NCBI GenBank assembly: GCA_029215795.1
Contig: JARDYH010000017.1
Coordinates: forward strand, 248,001 to 312,000
Length of the DNA stretch: 64,000 nt
Reading direction: 5' to 3'
Origin: Anniella stebbinsi
Lineage: Eukaryota; Chordata; Lepidosauria; Squamata; Anniellidae
Position numbers and translations under genes: made by a program. The notes below the pieces were generated by a model. It was not told the DNA's origin. It saw only the letters and a program-made list of their open reading frames with translations, and did not search any database. Every line of letters starts with the position of its first letter. Within the stretch, counting starts at the first letter, position 1. This document shows, piece by piece, positions 51,628-63,800 of this stretch.

Positions 51628-53073
51628 CCCTCTATACTTCCCCTTCTTCCCCTAGACTTTCTCTTCCCTCTATACTTCCCTTTCTTCCCCTAGACTTCCC
51701 CTTCTTCCCCTAGACTTCCCCTTCTTCCCCTAGACTTCTCCTTCCCTCTATACTTCCCTTTCTTCCCCTAGACTTCCCCTAGACTTCCCTTCCCTCTATA
51801 CTTCCCCTTCTTCCCCTAGACTTCCTCTTCTTCCCCTAGACTTCCACTTCCCTCTATACTTCCCCTTCTTCCCCTAGACTTCCCCTTCTTCCCTTAGACT
51901 TCCCCTTCCTCCCCTAGACTTCCCATTCTTCCCCTAGACTTCCCCTTCTTCCCCTAGACTTCCCCTAGACTTCCCATTGCCTCTATACTTCCCCTTCTTC
52001 CCCTAGACTTTCTCTTCCCTGTATACTTCCCCTTCTTCCCCTAGACTTCCCCTTCTTCCCCAAGACTTCCCCTTCTTCCCCTAGACTTCCCCTTCCCTCT
52101 ATACTTCCCCTTCTTCCCCTAGACTTCCACTAGACTTCCCCTTTCCTCTATACTTCCCCTTCTTCCCCAAGACTTCCCCTACACTTTCCCTTCCCTCTAT
52201 ACTTCTCCTTCTTCCCCTAGACTTCCCCTTCTTCCCCTAGACTTCCCCTTCTTCCCTTAGATTTCCCCTTCTTCCCCAAGACTTCCCCTAGACTTCCCCT
52301 TCCCTCTATACTTCCCCTTCTTCCCCTAGACTTACCCTTCTTCTCCTAGACTTCCCCTTCTTCCCCTAGACTTCCCCTTCCCTCTATACTTTCCCTTCTT
52401 CCCCTAGACTTCCCCTAGACTTCCACTTCTGCCCCTAGACTTCCCCTTCTTCCCCTAGACTTCCCCTAGACTTCCCATTCCCTCTATACTTCCCCTTCTT
52501 CCCCTAGACTTTCTCTTCCCTCTATACTTCCCCTTCTTCCCCTAGACTTCCCCTTCTTCCCATAGACTTCCCCTTCTTCCCCTAGACTTCCCCTTCCCTC
52601 TATACTTCCCCTTCTTCCCCTAGACTTCCCCTAGACTTCCCTTCCCTCTATACTTCCCCTTCTTCCCCTAGACTTCCCCTAGACTTCCCCTTCCCTCTCT
52701 ACTTCCCCTTCTTCCCCTAGACTTCCCCTTCTTCCCCTAGAGTTCCCCTTCTTCCCCTAGACTTCCCCTTCCCTCTATACTTCCCCTTCTTCCCCTAGAC
52801 TTCCCCTAGACTTCCCCTTCCCGCTATACTTCCCCTTCTTCCCCTAGACTTCCCCTTCTTCCCCTAGACTTCCCCTTCCATCTATACTTCCCCTTCTTCC
52901 CCTAGACTTCTCCTAGACCTCCCCTTCCCTCTATACTGCTCCTTCTTCCCCTAGACTTCCCCTAGACTTCCCCTTTCCTCTAAACTTCCCCTTCTTCCCC
53001 TAGACTTCCACTAGACTTCCCCTTCCCTCTATACTTCCCCTTCTTCCCCTAGACTTCCCCGAGACTTCCCTTT
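51628..53073. repeat. 1,446-bp tandem duplication, copy 2
   Basis: This is the second copy, with the same markers in the same order. It differs at a few bases, for example CTAAAC near 52983 where copy 1 has CTATAC. It is followed by sequence matching 12.3-12.48 kb. Confidence 0.92.
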
Positions 53074-53700
53074 CCCTCTATACTTCCCCTTCTTCCCCTA
53101 GACTTCCCCTTCCCTCTATACTTCCCCTTCTTCCCCTAGACTTCCCCTAGACTTCCCCTTCCCTCTATACTTCCCCTTCTTCCCCTAGTCTACCCCTGGA
53201 CTTCCCCTTTCCTCTATACTTCCCCTTCTTCCCATAGATTTCCCCTTCTTCGCCTAGACTTCCCCTTCTTCCCCTAGACTAAGCTTTCTTCCCCTAGACT
53301 TCCCCTTCTTCCCCTATACTTCCCTTCTTCCCCGAGACTTCCCCTATACTTCCCCTTCTTTCCCTAGACTTCCCCTACACTTTCCCTTCCCTCTATACTT
53401 CCCCTTCTTCCCCTAGACTTCCCCTTCTTCCCCTAGACTTCCCCTTCTTCCCTTAGATTTCCCCTTCTTCCCTGAGACTTCCCCTAGACTTCCCCTTCCC
53501 TCTATACTTCCCCTTCTTCCCCTAGACTTCCCCTTCTTCTCCTAGACTTCCCCTTCTTCCCCTAGACTTCCCTTTCCCTCTATACTTCCCCTTCTTCCCC
53601 TAGACTTCCCCTAGACTTCCACTTCTTCCCCTAGACTTCCCCTTCTTCCCCTAGACTTCCCCTTCCCTCTATACTTCCCTTCTTCCCCTAGACTTCCCCT
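53074..53700. repeat. Array block with AAGCTT cassette
   Basis: This block carries AGTCTACCCCTGG at 53188 and AAGCTT at 53281, 93 bp apart. The same 93-bp spacing occurs at 37104/37197, 56862/56955 and 58856/58949. The 12388 relative has AGTCTACC but lacks AAGCTT, and the 2881 relative has AAGCTT but lacks AGTCTACC. The two variants have therefore been recombined between copies. Confidence 0.88.
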
Positions 53701-56407
53701 TCTTCCCCTAGACTTCCCCTTCTTCCCCTAGACGTCCCCTTCTTCCCTTAGACTTCCCCTTCTTCCCCTAGACTTCCCCTTCTTCCCCTAGACTTCCCCT
53801 TCTTCCCCTAGACTTCCCCTAGACTTCCCCTTGCCTCTATACTTCCCCTTCTTCCCCTAGACTTCCCCTTCTTCCCCTAGACTTCCCCTTCTTCCCCCAG
53901 ACTTCCCCTTCCCTCTATACTTCCCCTTCTTCCCCTAGACTTCCCCTAGACTTCCCTTCCCTCTATACTTCCCCTTCTTCCCCTAGACTTCCCCTAGACT
54001 TCCCCTTCCCACTATACTTCCCCTTCTTCCCCTAGACTTCCCCTTCCCTCTATACTTCCCCTTCTTCCCCTAGACTTCCCCTTCTTCCCCTAGACTTCCT
54101 CTTCTTCCCCTAGACTTCCCCTTCCCTCTATACTTCCCCTTCTTCCCCTAGACTTCCCCTTCTTCCCTTAGACTTCCTCTTCTTCCCCTAGACTTCCACT
54201 TCTTCCCCTAGACTTCCCGTAGACTTCCCCTTGCCTCTATACTTCCCCTTCTTCCCCTAGACTTTCTCTTCCCTCTATACTTCCCCTTCTTCCCCTAGAC
54301 TTCCCCTTCTTCCCCTAGACTTCCCCTTCTTCCCCTAGACTTCCCCTTCCCTCTATACTTCCCCTTCTTCCCCTAGACTTCCCCTAGACTTCCCTTCCCT
54401 CTATACTTCCCCTTCTTCCCCTAGACTTCCCCTAGACTTCCCCTTTCCTCTATACTTCCCCTTCTTCCCCTAGACTTCCCCTTCCCTCTATACTTCCCCT
54501 TCTTCCATTAGACTTCACCTTCCCTCTATACTTCCCCTGCTTCCCCTAGACTTCCCCTAGACTTCCCCTTCTTCCCCTAGACTTCCCCTAGACTTCCCCT
54601 TCCCTCTATACTTCCCCTTCTTCCCCTGGACTTCCCCTTCCCTCTATACTTCCCCTTCTTCCCCTAGACTTCCCCTTCTTCCCCTAGACTTCCTCTTCTT
54701 CCCCTAGACTTCCCCTTCCCTCTATACTTCCCCTTCTTCCCCTAGACTTCCCCTTCTTCCCTTAGACTTCCCCTTCTTCCCCTAGACTTCCCCTTCTCTC
54801 TATACTTCCCCTGCTTCCCCTAGACTTCCCCTAGACTTCCCCTTCTTCCCCTAGACTTCCCCTAGACTTCCCTTCCCTCTATACTTCCCCTTCTTCCCCT
54901 AGACTTCCCCTAGACTTCCCCTTCCCTCTCTACTTCCCCTTCTTCCCCTAGACTTCCCCTTCTTCCCCTAGACTTCCCCTTCTTCCCCTAGACTTTCCCT
55001 TCCCTCTATACTTCCCCTTCTTCCATTAGACTTCCCCTTCCCTCTATACTTCCCCTGCTTCCCCTAGACTTCCCCTAGTCTTCCCCTTCTTCCCCTAGAA
55101 TTCCCCTAGACTTCCCTTCCCTCTATACTTCCCCGTCTTCCCCTAGACTTCCCCTAGACTTCCCCTTCCCTCTCTACTTCCCCTTCATCCCCTAGACTTC
55201 CCCTTCCTCCCCTAGACTTCCCCTTCTTCCCCTAGACTTCCCCTTCCCTCTATACTTCCCCTTCCTCCATTAGACTTCCCCTTCCCTCTATACTTCCCCT
55301 TCTTCCCCTAGACTTCCCCTTCTTCCCCTAGACTTCCTCTTCTTCCCCTAGACTTCCCCTTCCCTCTATACTTCCCCTTCTTCCCCTAGACTTCCCCTTC
55401 TTCCCTTAGACTTCCCCTTCTTCCCCTAGACTTCCCCTTCCCTCTATACTTCCCCTTCTTCCCCTAGACTTCCCCTTCCCTCTATACTTCCCCTTCTCCC
55501 CTAGACTTCCCCTAGACTTCCCCTTCCCTCTATACTTCCCCTTCTTCCCCTAGACTTCCCCTTCCCTCTTACTTCCCCTTCTTCCCCTAGACTTCCCCTA
55601 GACATCCCCTTCTTCCCCTAGACTTCCCCTTTTTCCCCTAGACTTCCCCTTCCCTCTATACTTCCTCCTCATCCCCTAGACTTCCCCTTCTTCCCCTAGA
55701 CTTCCCCTTCTTCCCCTAGACTTCCCCTAGACTTCCCCTTTCCTCTATACTTCCCCTTCTTCCCCTAGACTTCCACTAGACTTCCCCTTCCCTCTATACT
55801 TCCCCTTCTTCCCCTAGACTTCCCCTAGACTTCCCCTTCCCTCTATACTTCCCCTTCTTCCCCTAGACTTCCCCTAGACTTCCCCTTCCCTCTATACTTC
55901 CCCTTCTTCCTCTATACTTCCCCTTGTCCCCTAGACTTTCCCTAGACTTCCCCTTCCCTCTATACTTCCCCTTCTTCCCCTAGACTTCCCCTAGACTTCC
56001 CCTTCTTCCCCTAGACTTCCCCTTTTTCCCCTAGACTTCCCTTTCCCTCTATACTTCCTCTTCTTCCCCTAGACTTCCCCTTCTTCCCCTAGACTTCCAC
56101 TTCTTCCCCTAGACTTTCCGTAGACTTCCCCTTCCCTCTATACCTTCCCTTCTTCCCCTTCTTCCCCTAGACTTCCCCTTCTTCCCTTAGACTTCCCCTG
56201 GACTTCCCCTTCCCTCTATACTTCCCCTTCTTCCCCTAGACTTTCTCTTCCCTCTATACTTCCCCTTCTTCCCCTAGACTTCCCCTTCTTCCCCTAGACT
56301 TCCCCTTCTTCCCCTAGACTTCTCCTTCCCTCTATACTTCCCTTTCTTCCCCTAGACTTCCCCTAGACTTCCCTTCCCTCTATACTTCCCCTTCTTCCCC
56401 TAGACTT
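53701..56407. repeat. Array block homologous to 7.2-10.2 kb
   Basis: This is the later partner of 7239-10170 (markers at 54009, 54219, 54517, 55567, 55671, 55926, 56120 and 56320). It lacks about 167 bp relative to the 7.7-8.1 kb region. It also lacks about 177 bp around the 266-bp local duplication of 9.5-9.8 kb. It carries a GAATTC at 55098 formed by TAGAATTC. No gene is seen. Confidence 0.85.
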
Positions 56408-57800
56408 CCCCTAGACTTCCCCTTCCCTCTCTACTTCCCCTTCTTCCCCTAGACTTCCCCTTCTTCCCCTAGACTTCCCCTTCTTCCCCTAGACTTCCCC
56501 TTCCCTCTATACTTCCCCTTCTTCCATTAGACTTCCCCTTCCCTCTATACTTCCCCTGTTTCCCCTAGACTTCCCCTAGACTTCCCCTTCTTCCCCTAGA
56601 CTTCCCCTAGACTTCCCCTTCCCTCTATACTTCCCCTTCTTCCCCTAGACTTCCCCTTCCCTCTATACTTCCCCTTCTTCCCCTTGACTTCCCCTTCTTC
56701 CCCTAGACTTCCTCTTCTTCCCCTAGACTTCCCCTAGACTTCCCCTTCCCTCTATACTTCCCCTTCTTCCCCTAGACTTCCCCTTCCCTCTATACTTTCC
56801 CTTCTTCCCCTAGACTTCCCCTAGACTTCCCCTTCCCTCTATACTTCCCCTTCTTCCTCTAGTCTACCCCTGGACTTCCCCTTCCCTCTATACTACCCCT
56901 TCTTCCCCTAGACTTCCCCTTCTTCCCCTAGACTTCCCCTTCTTCCCCTAGACTAAGCTTTCTTCCCCTAGACTTCCCCTTCTTCCCCTAGACTTCCCTT
57001 CTTCCCCGAGACTTCCCCTATACTTCCCCTTCTTTCCCTAGACTTCCCCTACACTTTCCCTTCCCTCTATACTTCCCCTTCTTCCCCTAGACTTACCCTT
57101 CTTCTCCTAGACTTCCCCTTCTTCCCCTAGACTTCCCCTTCCCTCTATACTTCCCCTTCTTCCCCTAGACTTCCCTTCTTCCCCTAGACTTCCCCTAGAC
57201 TTCCCCTTCCCTCTATACTTCCCCTTCTTCCCCTAGACTTCCCCTTCCCTCTATACTTCCCCTTCTCCCCTAGACTTCCCTTAGACTTCCCCTTCCCTCT
57301 ATACTTCCCCTTCGTCCCCTAGACTTCCCCTTCCCTCTATACTTCCCCTTCTTCCCCTAGACTTCCCCTAGACTTCCCCTTCTTCCCCTAGACTTCCCCT
57401 TTTTCCCCTAGACTTCCCCTTCCCTCTATACTTCCTCTTCTTCCCCTAGACTTCCCCTTCTTCCCCGAGACTTCCCCTTCTTCCCCTAGACTTCCCATAG
57501 ACTTCCCCTTTCCTCTATACTAACCCTTCTTCCCCTAGACTTCCACTAGACTTCCCCTTCCCTCTATACTTCCCCTTCTTCCCCTAGACTTCCCCTAGAC
57601 TTCCCCTTCCCTCTATACTTCCCCTTCTTTCCCTAGACTTCCCCTAGACTTCCCCTTCCCTCTATACTTCCCCTTCTTCCCCTGGACTTCCCCTTTCCTC
57701 TATACTTCCCCTTCTCCCCTAGACTTCCCCTAGACTTCCCCTTCCCTCTATACTTCCCCTTCTTCCCCTAGACTTCCCCTAGACTTCCCCTTCTTCCCCT
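56345..57800. repeat. 1,994-bp-offset duplication, copy 1
   Basis: Markers pair at +1,994: CTGTTTCCCC (56557/58551), AGTCTACC (56862/58856), AAGCTT (56955/58949) and TACTAAC (57520/59514). The homologous stretch is about 1,456 bp, so about 540 bp of other array sequence lies between the copies. The two copies differ at single bases such as TTCCGCTTC near 58433 and CCTTCTATAC near 59057, both in copy 2. Confidence 0.92.
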
Positions 57801-58131
57801 AGACTTTCCGTTCCCACTATACTTCCCCTTCTTCCATTAGACTTCCCCTTCCCTCTATACTTCCCCTGCTTCCCCTAGACTTCCCCTAGTCTTCCCCTTC
57901 TTCCCCTAGACTTCCCCTAGACTTCCGTTCCCTCTATACTTCCCCTTCTTCCCCTAGACTTCCCCTAGACTTCCCCTTCCCTCTCTACTTCCCCTTCTTC
58001 CCCTAGACTTCCCCTTCTTCCCCTAGACTTCCCCTTCTTCCCCTAGACTTTCCCTTCCCTCTATACTTCCCCTTCTTCCATTAGACTTCCCCTTCCCTCT
58101 ATACTTCCCCTTCTTCCCCTAGACTTCCCCT
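57785..58131. repeat. Segment of about 350 bp repeated at 60405-60751
   Basis: The rare word TTTCCGTTCCCACTATAC (57806/60426) and a second TTCCGTTCC (57927/60547) pair at offset 2,620, with a CCATTAG/CTGC/AGTC cassette between them. These words occur nowhere else in the window that I noticed. Confidence 0.88.
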
Positions 58132-58338
58132 TCTTCCCCTAGACTTCCTCTTCTTCCCCTAGACTTCCCCTTCCCTCTATGCTTCCCCTTCTTCCCCTAG
58201 ACTTCCCCTTCTTCCCTTAGACTTCCCCTTCTTCCCCTAGACTTCCCCTTCTTCCCTTAGACTTCCCCTTCTTCCCCTATACTTCCCCTTCCCTCTATAC
58301 TTCCCCTGCTTCCCCTAGACTTCCCCTAGACGTCCCCT

Positions 58339-59794
58339 TCTTCCCCTAGACTTCCCCTAGACTTCCCTTCCCTCTATACTTCCCCTTCTTCCCCTAGACT
58401 TCCCCTAGACTTCCCCTTCCCTCTCTACTTCCGCTTCTTCCCCTAGACTTCCCCTTCTTCCCCTAGACTTCCCCTTCTTCCCCTAGACTTCCCCTTCCCT
58501 CTATACTTCCCCTTCTTCCATTAGACTTCCCCTTCCCTCTATACTTCCCCTGTTTCCCCTAGACTTCCCCTAGACTTCCCCTTCTTCCCCTAGACTTCCC
58601 CTAGACTTCCCCTTCCCTCTATACTTCCCCTTCTTCCCCTAGACTTCCCCTTCCCTCTATACTTCCCCTTCTTCCCCTAGACTTCCCCTTCTTCCCCTAG
58701 ACTTCCTCTTCTTCCCCTAGACTTCCCCTAGACTTCCCCTTCCCTCTATACTTCCCCTTCTTCCCCTAGACTTCCCCTTCCCTCTATACTTTCCCTTCTT
58801 CCCCTAGACTTCCCCTAGACTTCCCCTTCCCTCTATACTTCCCCTTCTTCCCCTAGTCTACCCCTGGACTTCCCCTTCCCTCTATACTTCCCCTTCTTCC
58901 CCTAGACTTCCCCTTCTTCCCCTAGACTTCCCCTTCTTCCCCTAGACTAAGCTTTCTTCCCCTAGACTTCCCCTTCTTCCCCTAGACTTCCCTTCTTCCC
59001 CGAGACTTCCCCTATACTTCCCCTTCTTTCCCTAGACTTCCCCTACACTTTCCCTTCCTTCTATACTTCCCCTTCTTCCCCTAGACTTACCCTTCTTCTC
59101 CTAGACTTCCCCTTCTTCCCCTAGACTTCCCCTTCCCTCTATACTTCCCCTTCTTCCCCTAGACTTCCCTTCTTCCCCTAGACTTCCCCTAGACTTCCCC
59201 TTCCCTCTATACTTCCCCTTCTTCCCCTAGACTTCCCCTTCCCTCTATACTTCCCCTTCTCCCCTAGACTTCCCTTAGACTTCCCCTTCCCTCTATACTT
59301 CCCCTTCGTCCCCTAGACTTCCCCTTCCCTCTATACTTCCCCTTCTTCCCCTAGACTTCCCCTAGACTTCCCCTTCTTCCCCTAGACTTCCCCTTTTTCC
59401 CCTAGACTTCCCCTTCCCTCTATACTTCCTCTTCTTCCCCTAGACTTCCCCTTCTTCCCCTAGACTTCCCCTTCTTCCCCTAGACTTCCCATAGACTTCC
59501 CCTTTCCTCTATACTAACCCTTCTTCCCCTAGACTTCCACTAGACTTCCCCTTCCCTCTATACTTCCCCTTCTTCCCCTAGACTTCCCCTAGACTTCCCC
59601 TTCCCTCTATACTTCCCCTTCTTTCCCTAGACTTCCCCTAGACTTCCCCTTCCCTCTATACTTCCCCTTCTTCCCCTGGACTTCCCCTTTCCTCTATACT
59701 TCCCCTTCTCCCCTAGACTTCCCCTAGACTTCCCCTTCCCTCTATACTTCCCCTTCTTCCCCTAGACTTCCCCTAGACTTCCCCTTCTTCCCCT
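58339..59794. repeat. 1,994-bp-offset duplication, copy 2
   Basis: This is the partner of 56345-57800. It ends near 59794, where copy 1 switches to the TTTCCGTTCCCACTATAC word and this copy continues with TTTTTCCCC. Confidence 0.92.
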
Positions 59795-60751
59795 AGACTT
59801 CCCCTTTTTCCCCTAGACTTCCCCTTCCCTCTATACTTCCTCTTCTTCCCCTAGACTTCCCCTTCTTCCCCTAGACTTCCACTTCTTCCCCTAGACTTTC
59901 CGTAGACTTCCCCTTCCCTCTATACCTTCCCTTCTTCCCCTTCTTCCCCTAGACTTCCCCTTCTTCCCTTAGACTTCCCCTAGACTTCCCCTTCCCTCTC
60001 TACTTCCCCTTCTTCCCCTAGACTTCCCCTTCTTCCCCTAGACTTCCCCTTCTTCCCCTAGACTTCCCCTTCCCTCTATACTTCCCCTTCTTCCATTAGA
60101 CTTCCCCTTCCCTCTATACTTCCCCTGCTTCCCCTAGACTTCCCCTAGACTTCCCCTTCTTCCCCTAGACTTCCCCTAGACTTCCCCTTCCCTCTATACT
60201 TCCCCTTCTTCCCCTAGACTTCCCCTTCCCTCTATACTTCCCCTTCTTCCCCTAGACTTCCCCTTCTTCCCCTAGACTTCCTCTTCTTCCCCTAGACTTC
60301 CCCTTCCCTCTATACTTCCCCTTCTTCCCCTAGACTTCCCCTAGACTTCCCCTTCCCTCTCTACTTCCCCTTCTTCCCCTAGACTTCCCCTTCTTCCCCT
60401 AGACTTCCCCTTCTTCCCCTAGACTTTCCGTTCCCACTATACTTCCCCTTCTTCCATTAGACTTCCCCTTCCCTCTATACTTCCCCTGCTTCCCCTAGAC
60501 TTCCCCTAGTCTTCCCCTTCTTCCCCTAGACTTCCCCTAGACTTCCGTTCCCTCTATACTTCCCCTTTTTCCCCTAGACTTCCCCTAGACTTCCCCTTTC
60601 CTCTCTACTTCCCCTTCTTCCCCTAGACTTCCCCTTCTTCCCCTAGACTTCCCCTTCTTCCCCTAGACTTTCCCTTCCCTCTATACTTCCCCTTCTTCCA
60701 TTAGACTTCCCCTTCCCTCTATACTTCCCCTTCTTCCCCTAGACTTCCCCT

Positions 60752-63213
60752 AGACTTCCCCTTCCCTCTCTACTTCCCCTTCTTCCCCTAGACTTCCCCT
60801 TCTTCCCCTAGACTACCCCTTCTTCCCCTAGACTTCCCCTTCTTCCCCTAGACTTCCCCTTCTTCCCCTAGACTTCCCCTTCCCTCTATACTTCCCCTTC
60901 TTCCCCTAGACTTCCCCTAGACTTCCCTTTCCCTCTATACTTCCCCTTCTTCCCCTAGACTTCCCCTAGACTTCCCCTTCCCTCTATACTTCCCCTTCTT
61001 CCCTAGACTTCCCCTTCCCTCTATACTTCCCCTTCTCCCCTAGACTTCCCCTTCCCTCTATACTTCCCCTTCGTCCCCTAGACTTCCCCTTCCCTCTATA
61101 CTTCCCCTTCTTCCCCTAGACTTCCCCTAGACTTCCCCTTCCCTCTCTACTTCCCCTTCTTCCCCTAGACTTCCCCTTCTTCCCCTAGACTTCCCCTTCT
61201 TCCCCTAGACTTTCCCTTCCCTCTATACTTCCCCTTCTTCCATTAGACTTCCCCTTCCCTCTATACTTCCCCTGCTTCCCCTAGACTTCCCCTAATCTTC
61301 CCCTTCTTCCCCTAGACTTCCCCTAGACTTCCCTTCCCTCTATACTTCCCCTTCTTCCCCTAGACTTCCCCTAGACTTCCCCTTCCCTCTCTACTTCCCC
61401 TTCTTCCCCTAGACTTCCCCTTCTTCCCCTAGACTTCCCCTTCTTCCCCTAGACTTTCCCTTCCCTCTATACTTCCCCTTCTTCCATTAGACTTCCCCTT
61501 CCCTCTATACTTCCCCTTCTTCCCCTAGACTTCCCCTTCTTCCCCTAGACTTCCTCTTCTTCCCCTAGACTTCCCCTTCTTCCCCTAGACTTCCTCTTCT
61601 TCCCCTAGACTTCCCCTTCCCTCTATACTTCTCCTTCTTCCCCTAGACTTCCCCTTCTTCCCTTAGACTTCCCCTTCTTCCCCTAGACTTCCACTTCTTC
61701 CCCTAGACTTCCCGTAGACTTCCCCTTGCCTCTATACTTCCCCTTCTTCCCCTAGACTTTCTCTTCCCTCTATACTTCCCCTTCTTCCCCTAGACTTCCC
61801 CTTCTTCCCCTAGACTTCCCCTTCCCTCTATACTTCCCCTTCTTCCCCTAGACTTCCCCTAGACTTCCCTTCCCTCTATACTTCCCCTTCTTCCCCTAGA
61901 CTTCCCCTAGACTTCCCCTTCCCTCTCTACTTCCCCTTCTTCCCCTAGACTTCCCCTTCTTCCCCTAGACTACCCCTTCTTCCCCTAGACTTCCCCTTCT
62001 TCCCCTAGACTTCCCCTTCTTCCCCTAGACTTCCCCTTCCCTCTATACTTCCCCTTCTTCCCCTAGACTTCCCCTAGACTTCCCTTTCCCTCTATACTTC
62101 CCCTTCTTCCCCTAGACTTCCCCTAGACTTCCCCTTCCCTCTATACTTCCCCTTCTTCCCTAGACTTCCCCTTCCCTCTATACTTCCCCTTCTCCCCTAG
62201 ACTTCCCCTTCCCTCTATACTTCCCCTTCGTCCCCTAGACTTCCCCTTCCCTCTATACTTCCCCTTCTTCCCCTAGACTTCCCCTAGACTTCCCCTTCTT
62301 CCCCTAGACTTCCCCTTTTTCCCCTAGACTTCCCCTTCCCTCTATACTTCCTCTTCTTCCCCTAGACTTCCCCTTCTTCCCCTAGACTTCCCCTTCGTCC
62401 CCTAGACTTCCCATAGACTTCCCCTTTCCTCTATACTAACCCTTCTTCCCCTAGACTTCCACTAGACTTCCCCTTCCCTCTATACTTCCCCTTCTTCCCC
62501 TAGACTTCCCCTAGACTTCCCCTTCCCTCTATACTTCCCCTTCTTCCCCTAGACTTCCCCTAGACTTCCCCTCCCCTCTATACTTCCCCTTCTTCCCCTG
62601 GACTTCCCCTTTCCTCTATACTTCCCCTTCTCCCCTAGACTTCCCCTAGACTTCCCCTTCCCTCTATACTTCCCCTTCTTCCCCTAGACTTTCCGTAGAC
62701 TTCCCCTTCCCTCTATACCTTCCCTTCTTCCCCTTCTTCCCCTTCTTCCCCTAGACTTCCCCTTCTTCCCTTAGACTTCCCCTTTTTCCCCTAGACTTTC
62801 TCTTCCCTCTATACTTCCCTTTCTTCCCCTAGACTTCCCCTTCTTCCCCTAGACTTCCCCTTCTTCCCCTATACTTCCCCTTCCCTCTATACTTCCCCTT
62901 CTTCCCCTAGACTTCCCCTTCTTCCCCTAGACTTCCCCTTCTTCCCCCAGACGTCCCCTTCTTCCCTTAGACTTCCCCTTCTTCCCCTAGACTTCCCCTT
63001 CTTCCCCTAGACTTCCCCTAGACTTCCCCTTGCCTCTATACTTCCCCTTCTTCCCCTAGACTTTCTCTTCCCTCTATACTTCCCTTTCTTCCCCTAGACT
63101 TCCCCTTCTTCCCCTAGACTTCCCCTTCTTCCCCTATACTTCCCCTTCCCTCTATACTTCCCCTTCTTCCCCTAGACTTCCACTTCCCTCTATACATCCC
63201 CTTCTTCCCCTAG
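60752..63213. repeat. Array block homologous to 15.9-18.1 kb
   Basis: CTAATC pairs 16198/61294 (offset 45,096) and TACTAAC pairs 17351/62436 (45,085). After a 9-bp B gain near 62740, ACGTCC (17859/62953) and ACATCC (18102/63196) pair at 45,094. The same block also matches 25.4-26.5 kb. A one-base change gives CTCCCCTCTATAC near 62570. No gene is seen. Confidence 0.87.
62718..62752. repeat. 35-nt uninterrupted pyrimidine tract with tandem B modules
   Basis: After TATA the sequence is pure C/T from 62718 to 62752, because a second B (TTCCCCTTC) has been added to the usual CCTTCCCTTC-TTCCCCTTC-TTCCCCT word. All other copies of this TTTCCGTAG-linked word that I read, such as those near 273, 9912, 13470, 17635 and 25978, have one B less and give a 26-nt tract. 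Confidence 0.9.
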
Positions 63214-63500
63214 ACTTCCCCTTCTTCCCCTTGACTTCCTCTTCTTCCCCTAGACTTCCCCTTCCCTCTATACCTCCCCTTTTTCCCCTAGACTTCCCCT
63301 TCTTCCCTTAGACTTCCCCTTCTTCCCCTAGCCTTTCTCTTCCCTCTATACTTCCCCTTCTTCCCCTAGACTTCCCCTTCTTCCCCTAGACTTCCCCTTC
63401 TTCCCCTAGACTTCCCCTTCCCTCTATACTTCCCCTTCTTCCCCTAGACTTCCCCTAGACTTCCCTTCCCTCTATACTTCCCCTTCTTCCCCTAGACTTC
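63214..63500. repeat. 300-bp-offset tandem duplication, copy 1
   Basis: AGCCT markers at 63331 and 63631 are 300 bp apart. Homology runs from about 63214 to 63500 and from 63514 to 63800. Copy 1 has CTTGACTT, TACCTCC and CCTTTTTCC changes that copy 2 lacks. The related 18.2 kb block has no such duplication, so this one is probably local and late. Confidence 0.88.
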
Positions 63501-63513
63501 CTCTTCCCTCTAT

Positions 63514-63800
63514 ACTTCCCCTTCTTCCCCTAGACTTCCTCTTCTTCCCCTAGACTTCCCCTTCCCTCTATACTTCCCCTTCTTCCCCTAGACTTCCCCT
63601 TCTTCCCTTAGACTTCCCCTTCTTCCCCTAGCCTGTCTCTTCCCTCTATACTTCCCCTTCTTCCCCTAGACTTCCCCTTCTTCCCCTAGACTTCCCCTTC
63701 TTCCCGTAGACTTCCCCTTCCCTCTATACTTCCCCTTCTTCCCCTAGACTTCCCCTAGACTTCCCTTCCCTCTATACTTCCCCTTCTTCCCCTAGACTTC
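63514..63800. repeat. 300-bp-offset tandem duplication, copy 2
   Basis: This is the second copy, with AGCCTGTCTC at 63631 where copy 1 has AGCCTTTCTC and with CCCGTAGAC near 63705. The array continues from here to the window end (63801-64000) with an ACGTCC-bearing BA run and a TTGCCTCTATAC word. Confidence 0.88.

Noticed and set aside
58179..58220. ATG on the + strand followed by an open frame
   Set aside because: The ATG comes from a single change in a CTATAC word and reaches an in-frame TAG after 13 codons of repeat sequence. It is not a gene.
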